Positions 42,824 to 53,295 of a DNA stretch of 64,000 nt are shown in pieces; position 1 is the stretch's first letter; every line of letters starts with the position of its first letter. Made by a program: the position numbers and the translations under genes. Origin of the DNA: Fagopyrum homotropicum. Its lineage: Eukaryota > Streptophyta > Magnoliopsida > Caryophyllales > Polygonaceae. The notes beneath the pieces were generated by a model, which searched no databases, was not told where the DNA came from, and worked only from the letters and a program-made list of their open reading frames with translations. The stretch covers positions 113,516,916-113,580,915 of the forward strand of contig BSWB01000001.1 in the NCBI GenBank assembly GCA_033239125.1, written 5' to 3'.

Positions 42824-43619
42824 GGAACTGCAGGATTTTCTTTATTATACTTTTTATGCAGTTCAGCTATTTATCCGGTGAGTACTCTTGTCTCTAGACT
42901 TACATTGACCCACTGGGACAGTGTGTCCCAAGTATGGGGTGTTTGTATTTATGTGATGACTTCGATGTACTTATTTGACTATTTTGATGTATGACATTTC
43001 ATCGGATATTTTATTTATGCTTCACTTCTGCATTTATATGATTATCTGATATTACATGCACACCTACAGGTTATTTGATTGAGAAAAACGTCGAAACTGA
43101 AAAAAAAATGGTTTTAAAAAAAAAATTTTTGACCTCGACCGAGTCAGTTCTGGCCAAACGAGGCGTTTCACCTCGGTTGAGCCAAGAACACCTCGACCGA
43201 GGTAGGTTAACTGAGAGTTTTCGAAAATTATTTTTGTGTTACTTATCTGGATATGACCTCAGTGAAGATCTTGCTTACTGACTGGTTTTAAATTCTTTAT
43301 GTGTTTGAGAGATTTTATAATATGTTTAAGTTGCTAAATGCTTTGTTTGAAATTATTGGCATGTTTAATACTTTGTTTTTATCCAAATTATGTTGAATTT
43401 GAAGGTTGACACCACAAGATAAGTTCTCTCACTTTCTTCCTGGAATGACCAAGGCAATTCATTCTTCTCTCTTCTTCTTCTTGATCATGCTTAACCCCTC
43501 ATATACATTTTGCCTCCTTTACCTATCCGGGAATTTGGAAGCAAGCGAAGTGGTGAAAGCAAGTGAAGTTAAAGTTGAGAAGTTGGCTGGAAGTGAAAGT
43601 GCTAGAAAGTAATAATAGG
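42824..43619 (+). other. 3' noncoding region of element F
   Basis: Holds the internal hairpin/polypurine-like motif, an A/T-rich stretch near 43095-43130 and family words at 43130-43205 (CACCTCGACCGAGGT at 43189-43203). No gene seen. Confidence 0.6.
42914..42940 (+). promoter_or_regulatory. Internal hairpin plus polypurine-like motif (F)
   Basis: TGGGACAGTGTGTCCCA (7-bp stem, GTG loop) directly followed by AGTATGGGGT. Confidence 0.6.
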
Positions 43620-43716
43620 TTTGGGGAAGTCAATCATGAAGATGAGTAACTCGGCACCATTCACATAGCCGGGTGTTTGTGTCTTGCCAAAGTCGGATTG
43701 AGCGATATTCCTAACG
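43620..43716 (+). other. 97-bp ultraconserved noncoding block (F copy)
   Basis: One difference from A 11674-11770 by eye, no indels. Flanks stay similar to the CATCAAGGGTTTGA block downstream. Confidence 0.75.
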
Positions 43717-44264
43717 GGTCATGGTATGTGCATCAAGGGTTTGATGCATCTCAAGAAATTGATGACTGCTAATTTCCTAGGCTTCGGTTATTGTGCACCT
43801 CTGTCCATGCATCCCAAAAAGTAAAGTAAAAAGAAAAAAAGGTGTGAAATAAGCAAAGCTTATTGGTGGAAGATGTTGCAAGTCAAAGTGGAAGTGAAGT
43901 TCATCATTTTCCCGGATTCTAGCACCACATTACCTTACATACATCCCTACCCTACACGTTTCTTGACCTTTTCTTTTGGGAAGCCCTTGAGACCTTGAGC
44001 TTGTTGATTGACTTAGTGGTTTAAACTGGATTATACATGATTAATTTTGATAATTATGATTTATTATGCATTCTATGGTTTTATGCAAAGATGAACAACT
44101 TTCCTATATTTATAAAATGTTTTGAGCATATTGAGTTTTTAATTCCATGAAGTATTCTCTTAGAGTGATCTATGCTTGTAACACACCATAAAAATGTTTT
44201 TGAAAGACTTTTCATTGATTTTCTTGACTTATAATCCATTCTATCTTGTCTTCTATATGCGGAA

Positions 44265-44303
44265 CTTGCTTGGGGACAAGCAAGGGCTAAGTATGGGGTA
44301 TTT
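44265..44303 (+). promoter_or_regulatory. Hairpin and 3' polypurine tract of element F
   Basis: CTTGCTTGGGGACAAGCAAG at 44265-44284, then AAGTATGGGGTATTT adjoining the 3' LTR. Confidence 0.82.
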
Positions 44304-46067
44304 TGATAGCATGAATTATAGTCTATATTTTGAGGTTTGTTTGGACGTTTTATCTTCAAGAATCTGCATGTTAGCATGTATAATATGTGATTATATTACC
44401 ATTTCATCTACCTTTGCGGGAATCGAGGTCTACACCTAGTTTTGCTGTAATTGTAGGTAAAATGGCACGTTTTGCATCAAAAAGGCACAAATGGAGCTAT
44501 GGAGTCATTGGAGCTACATTGAGGAGCATAAGGAACCATCCAGGAAGCATAGCCATGGATTAAGATTCACTTTGGACCAGTTTTGAGAGATTTCACATTC
44601 AGTTGTGACTCACCTTGGTTGACCAGAGATTCATCTCGACCGAGGTGATCCAAAGACGCCGACTCGACCGAGGCGAACACCTAGGACGCGGCGAGAATAT
44701 TTTATTCTTGGCTGAGATCTTTTATCTTTGGAAGGTGATCTTATATTTTTGGGCTTAGCTCCTGGAAGGAAGAAGATCTTATATTTTACCTATTTTTATG
44801 GGAAAAGATCTTTCTAAGATATTTTATTTTTGGAGGGTTATTTTCCTATAAAAAGGGTTGGATTTCCACAAATCCAAGATCCCGCTTACACCGAAAGATC
44901 CGCTATCACCTCCTCTTATCTAGCATACATCACCGTAGCCATACTCCAGTTGGGAGTTTTGAAGAACCTTTTTGAAGGTTGAAGGAAGATTGAAGATCAT
45001 AGCTTTTATAGCTTTTTGGAGGGTTTTGTAAGATTGTCTTTAATTCCCTCACTTGTTGTCTTGTCTTGTTGGCTTGCTATCCAAGGAACGCTTTTGTTGT
45101 GATATTTGATTCAGTTATTGAAGTCTTTTTCATTAAATTCTTCTTGTTCAAATATTCACCTTCTTCCCATATATTTAATACTTTCATAATGATGATGAGT
45201 GGTAATTTCCTTGTGTGATTCTAGGGTGATTGACTGAAGGTTGTGGGAAAAACAATGATAGAATAATCTTGGATTCTAGTAGGACCCTGAAAGTTCGAGT
45301 CTTTAACCTTAATCCTAAGCATCTCGTTCAGTCGATGAACATCTCGGCCGGGGTGGAATTTGGCTGACCGAGGTGACTTGTCTGATCTTAAACTGAGAGT
45401 TAAGTGTTAGAGTTTGCCAAATCCTATTCTTATTACACCTTTCCTGGTTCAAAGCAAGCTTAGGATGAGACTTACCCGGTAATTCCTTAGTTTGTGTACC
45501 AACGATCATAAGTGTAGGTAATAAAGGTTTATTCTTTATTGGGGTTTGAGTGTGCTTCCATCCCATCTTTGTGAGTTAGCCTGAGACTTACCCGGTAAAG
45601 GTTGATTCTATTCCCTTAGATGGTGTGTTAGTTTGAGGTAATAGTTCTTTATCTTAATTCCTTGAGACTTACCCGGTAATAGGAGTTACGGTTTTGGATT
45701 AGTGAGTAGTGAGACTTACCCGGTAATCTACTCCACTTTAGTAACACCTTCCCCTTGCAAAAATCTCAGCTTTGTCCGCTTATCTTTAGATCTTGAGTTG
45801 GAACCACAACTAGATGCTTTAATCCCTAGAATTGCATGTTTGCTTATTGACTTCTTATTCATCTTTGATTGTGTTAATTGCTCTTTGTGGTTAGTATTCA
45901 CGAAGCTTACCGTTACTCACTTTGTTTCACCGAGTCCCTGTGATCGACCCCTGGAATTTCTTGCTTTTTACTACGATTGACCCGTACACTGCGGGTTCGC
46001 ATCCTTGTTTTAAGCTTAAGTCTAGGGTTATAATTTTAAAGCTTGCACACACCGTTTGGAGCGAACA
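44304..46067 (+). repeat. 3' LTR of element F
   Basis: Same length and structure as 34555-36318; TATA box near 44843-44857. Right target duplication CTGAG at 46068-46072. Confidence 0.93.
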
Positions 46068-46072
46068 CTGAG

Positions 46073-46640
46073 GGAGTCCACCCGTGCATACTTGGCGAGA
46101 TTTCGTTGCGATTCATTGGCGGAGTACCAGGATCGAGCTTCGGCCTACGAGAGGGACCGATCTAGGATGAGGAGGGCAGAACAGTCCGGAGGACCGTATA
46201 AGAGACAAAGGACCGTGCCGGCTACTTCAGGGGTAGGAGTGGCAGGGCAAGGACGTAGCCAGACTCCGGGACGTCCCGGTCCTCAAACATCGAGGTAGAC
46301 ACCAGACGGGGGACGTTAGTGCTACAATTGTGGAGAGTTTGGGCACATGAGGAACACATGTAGGAGACCACCTGTGGCTTGTTTCTCTTGTGATCAGTTG
46401 GGTCACCGAGCCTCTTTTTGCCATCAAGGCAAGTCCCAGTCTCACCAGGGTTCTTCGCCTGCTGGAGTAACAGGAGGTAGTCAAAGGCCTCCACAGTATC
46501 AGCCACAGGGATCTCAACAGAGGGTGCATGGTCAGACTCGTACCTAGGGATCAGACAAGGAGGAGGGCCGAGGTAGAGGCCAAGGGGGGGGGGTACCCAG
46601 GAGACCATAGGCACTCAGGCCAGGGTGTTCAGTTGAGGAG
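46073..46640 (+). pseudogene. gag: gag of element E, C-terminal part with zinc knuckles
   Basis: Continues the gag cut by element F: STRAYLARFRCDSLAEYQDRA, then a basic stretch (AYERDRSRMRRAEQSGG). Two CCHC knuckles follow near 46320-46425, CYNCGEFGHMRNTC and CFSCDQLGHRASFC, which bind genomic RNA in this family. A stop at about 46297 precedes them. Downstream is a Gln/Gly-rich tail (QGSQQR) with a G8 run near 46587 that shifts the frame. Confidence 0.85.
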
Positions 46641-47040
46641 TGTTGTAGATCCAGTGGGACCGACAACTACAAGTACTATTTAGATCCATGGACTTCCGGT
46701 CCGAATTTTATTTGATACGGGTGCCACGCACTCTTTTATATCAAATGATTGTGTAGCTAGGTTGTCCTTAGTTACGGTAGAGGGGAGACCTTTCGTTGTA
46801 GGGTTACCCGATGGGGGTAGGGTTAGTGGTACCCGAGAGGTACATGGTTGTCCCATACGTTTGGGAAACCGTGATTGGTTAGCCAACTTCTATGGCATGC
46901 ACTTGGTGCATGAAGAAGTCATCCTTGGGATGGATTGGATGGACCGCCATCGAGCCGTGTTAGACATCAACCGGAGGACCGTGACGGTTACCATAGAGAC
47001 AGGTCATGAGGTGATTTTCCGAGATTGGGACCTCGGGTAG
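46641..47040 (+). pseudogene. Aspartic protease of element E
   Basis: Retropepsin domain with active-site LFDTGATHSFI (about 46705-46740) and the distal VILGMDWMDRHRAVLD motif. Stop at 47038-47040. Protease in the same position and with the same motifs as other plant chromoviruses. Confidence 0.88.
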
Positions 47041-47900
47041 GCCGGTACAGTCATTAGCGCGGTCCGAGTCGTGAGACTTATCGGGTAGGGATGCGAGACC
47101 TTCTGGTGCTATGCCATGAAAGAGGAGATGGGACCATCGCTTGAGGAGATTCCCGTGGCATGTGAGTTCGAGGATGTATTCGGGGAGCCACCCAGACTAC
47201 CACCGCAGAGGAGCGTGGATTTTTCTATTGAGTTAGAGCCCGGAACGAGGCCGATATCCAAGGCTCTATACCGTATGGCGCCAATCGAGATGCTGGAGCT
47301 GAAGAAGCATCTCGAGGAGTTAGCCGAAAGGGGTTTCATACGCCCGAGCATTTCCCCTTGGAGTGCACTGGTCCTCTTCGTAAGGAAGAAGGACGGAACT
47401 TTGAGGCTTTGCATTGATTACCAAGAGTTGAACAAAGTCACCATCAAGAACAAGTACCCCCTTCCGTGCATCGATGATCTGTTAGACCAGTTACAGGGAG
47501 CGTCCGTGTTTTCACGCATTGACTTGAGGTCGGACTATCACTAGCTGAGGGTGAGAGAGGAGGATGTGCCGAAGACGGCATTTAGGACGAGATATGGCCA
47601 TTATGAGTTTATCGTGATGTCGTTCGGGCTCACGAATGCACCCGCCGTCTTCATGGAGTTGATGAACGGCATCTTCATCGACTTCTTGGACCAGTTTGTG
47701 GTAGTGTATATAGATGATATCGGAGTTTACTCCCGGAGTAGGGTGGAGCACGCGGGACACCTGAGGACGGTTCTCCGAGTCCTTCAGGATAGAGAGCTTT
47801 ACGCAAAGCTCTCTAAGTGCGAGTTTTGGATGTCCAAGGTGTCATTCTAGGTCATATAGTTTCCGCGAAGGGTGTCATGGTCGACCGGCGAAGATAGAGT
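47041..47900 (+). pseudogene. Reverse transcriptase of element E
   Basis: Ty3/gypsy RT: RPISKALYRMAPIEMLELKK, VRKKDGTLRLCIDYQELNKV, KNKYPLPCIDDLLDQL, FSRIDLRSDYH followed by a Gln to TAG stop at 47542-47544, FGLTNAPAVFMELMN and the catalytic VVYIDDIGVYSRS box near 47705-47740. A frameshift near 47845 breaks the thumb region. Confidence 0.9.
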
Positions 47901-48720
47901 CCGTTTCTTCATGGCCGCCTCCTAGGACGGTCAAGGAGGTGTGCAATTTCTTGGGCTTAGCGGGATACTACTGCCGATTTGTTGAGGGTTTCTCCGTGAT
48001 TGCACGGCCTCTTACTTCCTTGTTGAGGAAGTCTACTAGGTTCGTCTGGTCCGAGCCTTGCCAGCGCAGCTTTGAGGAGCTGAAGAGGAGGTTGACCTCC
48101 GCTCCTGTTTTAGCCCAGCCTGAGGGCATAGATGATTTTGTTGTATATAGTGATGCCTCCAAGCTAGGCTTGGGGTGCGTTTTGATGCAGAGGGGTAGGG
48201 TTATTGCGTACGCTTCTCGGCAACTGAAGTCGTACGAGGAGAATTATCCCACCCATGATCTTGAGTTAGCGGCAGTGATTCATGCCTTGAAAATCTAGCG
48301 ACACTACTTGTACGGGGTCACGTGCCAGATCTTCGCAGACCATAAGAGTTTGAAGTATATATTCACTCAGCGGGAGTTGAATAACCACAAGAGGAGATGG
48401 TTAGAGCTGATTAAAGACTTCGATTTGGAGATTTTGTGCCATCCAAGAAAGGCGAACGTAGTCGCCGATGCTTTGAGTAGGAGGACTTCTCGAGAGGAGG
48501 CTATAGCTCGACTGTCAGTTCAACTACAGTTGCAGAGGGATTTGGCGGAGATAGAGTTGGATATTCGGTTCTCGGATATGGTCGTCCATGTGTCCGAGTT
48601 AGAGGTATCACCTGATCGGTCCGGGGAGATCCGGAAGAAGCAGGAGGGATGTCCCGTGTTGACGAGGATTCGGGACAAGATGGCCAGAGGAGAGGCACCA
48701 TAGTTTATCACGGGAGCAGA
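47901..48720 (+). pseudogene. RNase H domain of element E
   Basis: Connection (NFLGLAGYYCRFVEGFS) then RNase H: VVYSDASKLGLGCVLMQ, YASRQLKSYEENYPTHDLELAAV, and ADHKSLKYIF. Ends RKANVVADALSRR, as usual for the family. A stop lies at about 48297. The stretch to 48703 is the RNase H-integrase spacer. Confidence 0.9.
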
Positions 48721-49408
48721 CGGGTTATTGAGACGCCAGGGACGTATTTGTGTACCGTCAGACCCGGAGTTGAGAGAGCGGATTTTGGATAAAGCACACT
48801 CTACACCTTACTCGGTGCATCCAGACGCAAGTAAGATGTACCAGGACCTTAGGAGATCTTATTGGTGGGGTGGGCTCAAGCCCGATGTAGCTATATACGT
48901 GGCCCGATGCGCAACTTGCCAGCAGGTCAAGATCGAGCACCAGAGACACGCATGAGAGCTTCATCCACTGCCCGTGCCGCAGTGGAAGTGGGAGGATATA
49001 TCTATGGACTTTGTGACGGGTTTGAGACCGAGTAGGAGCTTTGAAGCTATATGGGTAGTAGTGGATCGGTTGACGAAGACCGCACGTTTCATCCCTATTT
49101 GGGAGACGTGACCGGTGAGTCGTCTAGCCGAGGAGTTTACTCGCCAGATTGTGAGGTTACATGGAGTACCAAGGAATATCATCTCGGATAAGGACGGGCG
49201 TTTTACCTCGAGGTTCTGGCAGCAGGTACACGCCACCCTAGGTTCGAGTCTTCATTTCAGCACCGCATACCATCCACAGACTAACGGCCAGTCAAAGCGG
49301 ACTATTCAGATCTTAGAGGGCATGTTGCGTGCATGCGTACTAGATTGGGGGCATGTATGGCCAGACCACCTCCCATTGGTGGAGTTTTCGTATAATAACA
49401 GCTGACAT
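48721..49408 (+). pseudogene. Integrase of element E, N-terminal and core part
   Basis: HHCC finger (HSTPYSVHPDASKMYQDL...CATCQQVK, about 48795-48930). Catalytic core: first Asp in WEDISMDFVTG, second in IISDKDGRFTSRFW. The third position, normally Glu in the GQSERT context, is Lys (GQSKRTIQ, about 49290-49310). A stop lies at about 49109. The hAT element is inserted just after FSYNNS; integrase resumes at 53296. Confidence 0.9.
49401..49408 (+). repeat. Target-site duplication of the hAT element, left copy
   Basis: GCTGACAT, repeated at 53288-53295; 8 bp as expected for hAT. Confidence 0.95.
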
Positions 49409-49729
49409 CAGTGTTCCAAAATACGTAAGACGGAGACGGGACGGAGAGCTACCGTCTAGCGTCTAGACGGCCGGACGGCCGTCTAGACGGATTCGAGACG
49501 GGCAAGACGTTTTTTGATTATTTTCATGTATATTACCCATAAATCCTCCTAAGTTTGTGTAAAATATTCATATAATGCAAATAAATATTCATTTTCATAA
49601 TCTTCACCATCTTAAGCATATAATCTAAAAGTGTCACGCAAATGAAATACATAAAAACGTTCAAAATAAACTAAAACGGCAAAAGAAGATTCTTGATAAC
49701 TAGACAACTTCTCAACTTGAGCATATTAT

Positions 49730-52242
49730 CTACTCTTCCGTCTCTTCATGTTCATACTCTTGAATTTGTATCTCCTTGTCCGACTCAAAGTCAAACTCTT
49801 CATCTTCATCACCATCTTCATCCTCCGTGCCATCGGAGACAAAATCATCTTCATCAAGCTCTCGCACTTCCTCTACAACACCTCCAAGGCGACCACTTCT
49901 TCTTGGTTGCAATTCTTCATCCGCTCCCATTGCCTCACTCACCGTACCCCATGTAAGGCCGGAACCGGGAAGGACCTCTTCTTCACCATCATCTACTCCA
50001 TCAACTATCCATGCTTGTGCATGTGAATCCTCATTTGCTAGAAGCACATCAACTTTGTCTCTTCGGCTTTTCATTTTCTTATTCAACAACCTTGCATTGA
50101 ATTGAACATAAACTAGGTTGTTCATTCGAACGGTATCTAGTCTATTCCTCTTCTTTGTATGAATCTACATAGTTAAAATCAATAATCCAATTCAATAAGT
50201 TATTATAAAGACTATAATAACTAAATAACTATTCAAACAAGAGTTAATTAATTACCCCTTCAAAGACGCTCCAATTTCTTTCACATCCGGATGAACTCGT
50301 TGTCAAGGAAAGTATCCTAATTGCAACCTTTAGGAGATTTGGAGTTTGATTGCCATATGACCTCCACCAAACAACTATATATTCAAAAGTAGATATCAAA
50401 ACTCTTAACTAGTTAACTTTTCTATAAAGTTAAATGAAAGGGAAATAATCATACCCGGATCATAACGTTCATCATTCTTCGAACACCCTTTTGATGCCAA
50501 AACTCTTCCAAAGGCACCTTGTCTATCCTTGTACATAGGAAGCTCCACATTTATCACTTGATCTTGCATATCAACATCGGGATAAAACCGTTCAATGCAC
50601 TTAAAAGCTCCCTCCATAAGACCATCCCATTCTTCAATGGACCATTCCGAACCGGAATTGTATAAGTAAAACGGATTTAACAAGTAAGCCATCAAGTGAA
50701 GTGGAGTATCAACACGGCCCTTTCCCTTTGCATCCACTATGTCAAGTATGGGCTCATACTTCTCCTCTTTATTCTTATAAGCCGCTTGTATCTCTTTTCT
50801 CGCCTTTAGCATCTCACCATGCACAAATCCCATGGCCGGTTTCAAATCTCCATCTACAAGTCGGAGCACTCTTACTAAAGGTGTAAACACCTTCAAAGAC
50901 ATGCTTACACCATTCCAAAATGTAGAAGACAATATAGTAGCACAAGCCTCTTTCCCCTTTTTGCTCTTTGACCATTTCGATTTCTCCCACTCCGTGGAGG
51001 TCATCATGTGCTTCAATGTCTCTTTTTTTTCAAGTAAGCTTTGTAATGTCAAGTAAGAAGATGCAAATCTAGTCACACCCGGACGGACAATCTCTCTTCT
51101 TGTACGACTTCTCATTAGTGCCAAGGTCTTGTGATGAGAGTAGATGAATACGGTGAAGTTCTTTGATTTAGTAATTACATTTTTGAAAAATGGGAGCTTA
51201 CCGATGGCTTCAAGCATGAGATTGATGGAATGAGTAGCACAAGGAGTCCAAAATATTTGAGGCCTCTTCTCAAGCAATAGGTTTGAAGCCGCAATGTTGT
51301 TTGAAGCATTATCGGTCACCACTTGGACCACATTCTTCTCCCCAATCTTGTCAATGCACTCATCAACATACTCAAATATATATTGCCCGGTATGTGCATC
51401 TAAGGAAGCCTCTTTGGAACCAACAAAAGTAGTTGAACCACCGGAGTTCACACACAAGTTCATTATACTTCTCCTCTTTCTATCACTCCAAGCATCCGTC
51501 ATGATAGAACACCCATTCTTTTCCCAAGCTTCCTCTTGAACTTTGAGCGAGGTTTTCACTCTTTCCACTTCACCCTTCAAGAGTGGTTCCCCGAGTTGAT
51601 ATTGAGTTGGAGGTTGGTACCCCGGACCAAATTGTCCAACCGCCTCAACAAATCTTCTAAATGCATCATTATCAACCGCATGAAAGGGTATGCCGGTCTC
51701 ATACACCCACCTAGCCATGTATTGACTCACTTTAAGGCTCCGTTCTTTGAAGAGAGCGTCATTGATGCTTTGTTGCCTTTTCCTTTTGCTCTCACTCAAG
51801 CTAATGTCATCGACCTTGATTCTTGATACAAATCTATTCATTTCTCCAAGAGAACGAGGTAGCTTTTTGGGACATTCATCTTCATCGTCATCTCCATCTA
51901 CGTCTATCACATTGACTTCACTTCTAAGACTCTCATCATCTTGTCTTCCAACTACCTTCTTCTTTTTGGCTTGTAGAATTGCATCTTTGCATCTTTTCTT
52001 GTCTTCATCCGAAGACTTGGTACAAGAGGCAATATTGCCCCTAATGCCGGCAATATGTTGCTTAACACGGCTAACTCCCCCACTAAACTCCTTGTCACAT
52101 TTCAAGCACTTCCATTTTCTTGAGTCGCGCTACTAAGTATTGCGTACTCCCATCCAATGTCTCCACTATTTCGTTTTAGTTTTGGAGCGCCGGTCATAGA
52201 CTCGGTGTTAGGAGTTGGTTCAACCGGAGTTGATTGAGACAT
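49730..52242 (-). CDS. hAT transposase (BED finger, DUF659, dimerisation domain)
   Basis: Cut-and-paste transposase. Likely ATG at 52242 (MSQSTPVEPT), then a frameshift near 52125-52135 and a long exon to 50455. The BED-type zinc finger is WKCLKCDKEFSGGVSRVKQH with distal Cys. The DUF659-like core includes IMTDAWSDRKRRSIMN and VVTDNASNNIAAS, and CATHSINLMLE follows. Intron 50454-50375 has GT...AG ends and preserves phase into exon 2 (50374-50256), which carries the hAT dimerisation motif (ILSLTTSSSGCERNWSVFEG). A second intron leads to exon 3 (50164-49730), with a very acidic C-terminus (DEDGDEDEEFDFESDKE). Apart from the N-terminal frameshift (possibly a sequencing error) it looks functional. 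Confidence 0.82.
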
Positions 52243-53060
52243 ATCTGCAAAGTGAATTCAATATTCAATTAAATAATCTTTGCACAAAGCACAATCATCC
52301 AATAATATAAACTAATCTCTCCACCAAACTCATTCTGTGGTGCACAAATCTGTCAAAGCAGTAGCACAATTTCTGCACAAAGCACAATGCCACAATCATC
52401 CAATATTTTAAATTATCTTATCTAATCAAACAATTAAACTACATTTAAGTTTAACCACAATCATCTTATCATCCAACAATCAGAAACTGTGACGGTCTGT
52501 CGAGGACTCGAGGTCGAATTGCTTGCTTCAGTAGTTCAGTCATTCAGTGACAGGAAAGGGAAATCTCAAGCATACACGTTTTAAGCATACAGTTTCACTG
52601 TTTCAAGCAGCAGATGAGTATATTATAACTTAGAAGAGAAACGAGAGAAGAGAGTTGCAGACAGAAACATCAGAAGGAAGAGAGAGTTACAGACAGAAAC
52701 GAGCCACTGAGCCAGCCAATAGTTTCAATTTTCAAGCAAAGAGGAAGAGAGAGTTACAGACAGAAAAATCGAAAGCATTTCTGTTGCTTCTGCACAGACG
52801 AGAGAAGTTGCCCTATACGGCTATACCTTGTTCTGCACAGACAGACGAGAGAAGAGAGAAGCCGAAGAGCACTCGGAGTCGGAGGGCCGGCGGCGGCTAT
52901 CGGAGTCGGAGACGACGGAGAGCACCAGGCGGCGACCGTCGGAGAGAAGAGAGAAGAGAGAAGTTGGTAATCGCCTCACCTGTCGCCGGTGTCGTGTCGG
53001 GAACGAGCGAGCAGCTGCGAGTTTGGAAAGCCGTAAAACCTAAAATCGGGAAAGTAAAAC

Positions 53061-53165
53061 GTTTCCCGTCCCGCTCCGTTTCACCCCGTCCCGCTCCGTT
53101 TCACCCCGTCCCGACCCGTTTCACCCCGTCCCGACCCGTCTTAACCCGTCTTAAACCCGTCCCGA
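53061..53165. repeat. 20-bp minisatellite in hAT subterminal region
   Basis: About five imperfect copies of CCCGTCCCGCTCCGTTTCAC. GACGGGACGG on the opposite end (about 49430) is its inverted counterpart. Confidence 0.85.
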
Positions 53166-53295
53166 CTTCAACTTCGCACTAAAACGTCCTGAAAGCTCCG
53201 TTTTGAACAAAAACGGGACGCCCACCACCGCCGTCCAGCGTCTAGACGGCGTCTAGACGGCCCTGGACGGCGGATTTTAGAACACTGGCTGACAT

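Larger units (their letters stand above)
34555..46067 (+). mobile_element. Element F: Athila-type element of B family lacking RT-RNase H
   Basis: LTRs 34555-36318 and 44304-46067 (both 1764 bp), target duplication CTGAG, perfect tRNA-Asp primer site, gag-protease, then a direct jump into integrase, hairpin, disrupted post-pol ORF, noncoding tail and polypurine tract. LTRs differ at about 25-30 positions by hand count (near 1.6 percent), so F is older than B but younger than A and its host E. About 1.7 kb covering all of RT and RNase H is missing. Like B, it would have needed enzymes in trans, or lost them after insertion. Confidence 0.93.
49409..53287 (-). mobile_element. hAT transposon with nearly intact transposase
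   Basis: 3879 bp with 14-bp terminal inverted repeats CAGTGTTCCAAAAT and CAGTGTTCTAAAAT (one mismatch) and an 8-bp target duplication. Subterminal regions at both ends carry CGTCTAGACGG palindromes (49460-49490, 53239-53260) and CCCGTC/GACGGG repeats, probable transposase-binding sites (inference). It encodes a spliced transposase on the minus strand. It sits inside the integrase of element E, so it arrived after E. Confidence 0.95.

Noticed and set aside
49730..50125. Acidic open frame considered as a separate small gene
   Set aside because: It joins the hAT transposase through phase-consistent GT/AG introns, so it is the last exon.
52655..53182. 175-codon plus-strand frame in the hAT element
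   Set aside because: Arg/Ser/Pro low-complexity over the leader and minisatellite; antisense to the transposase direction.
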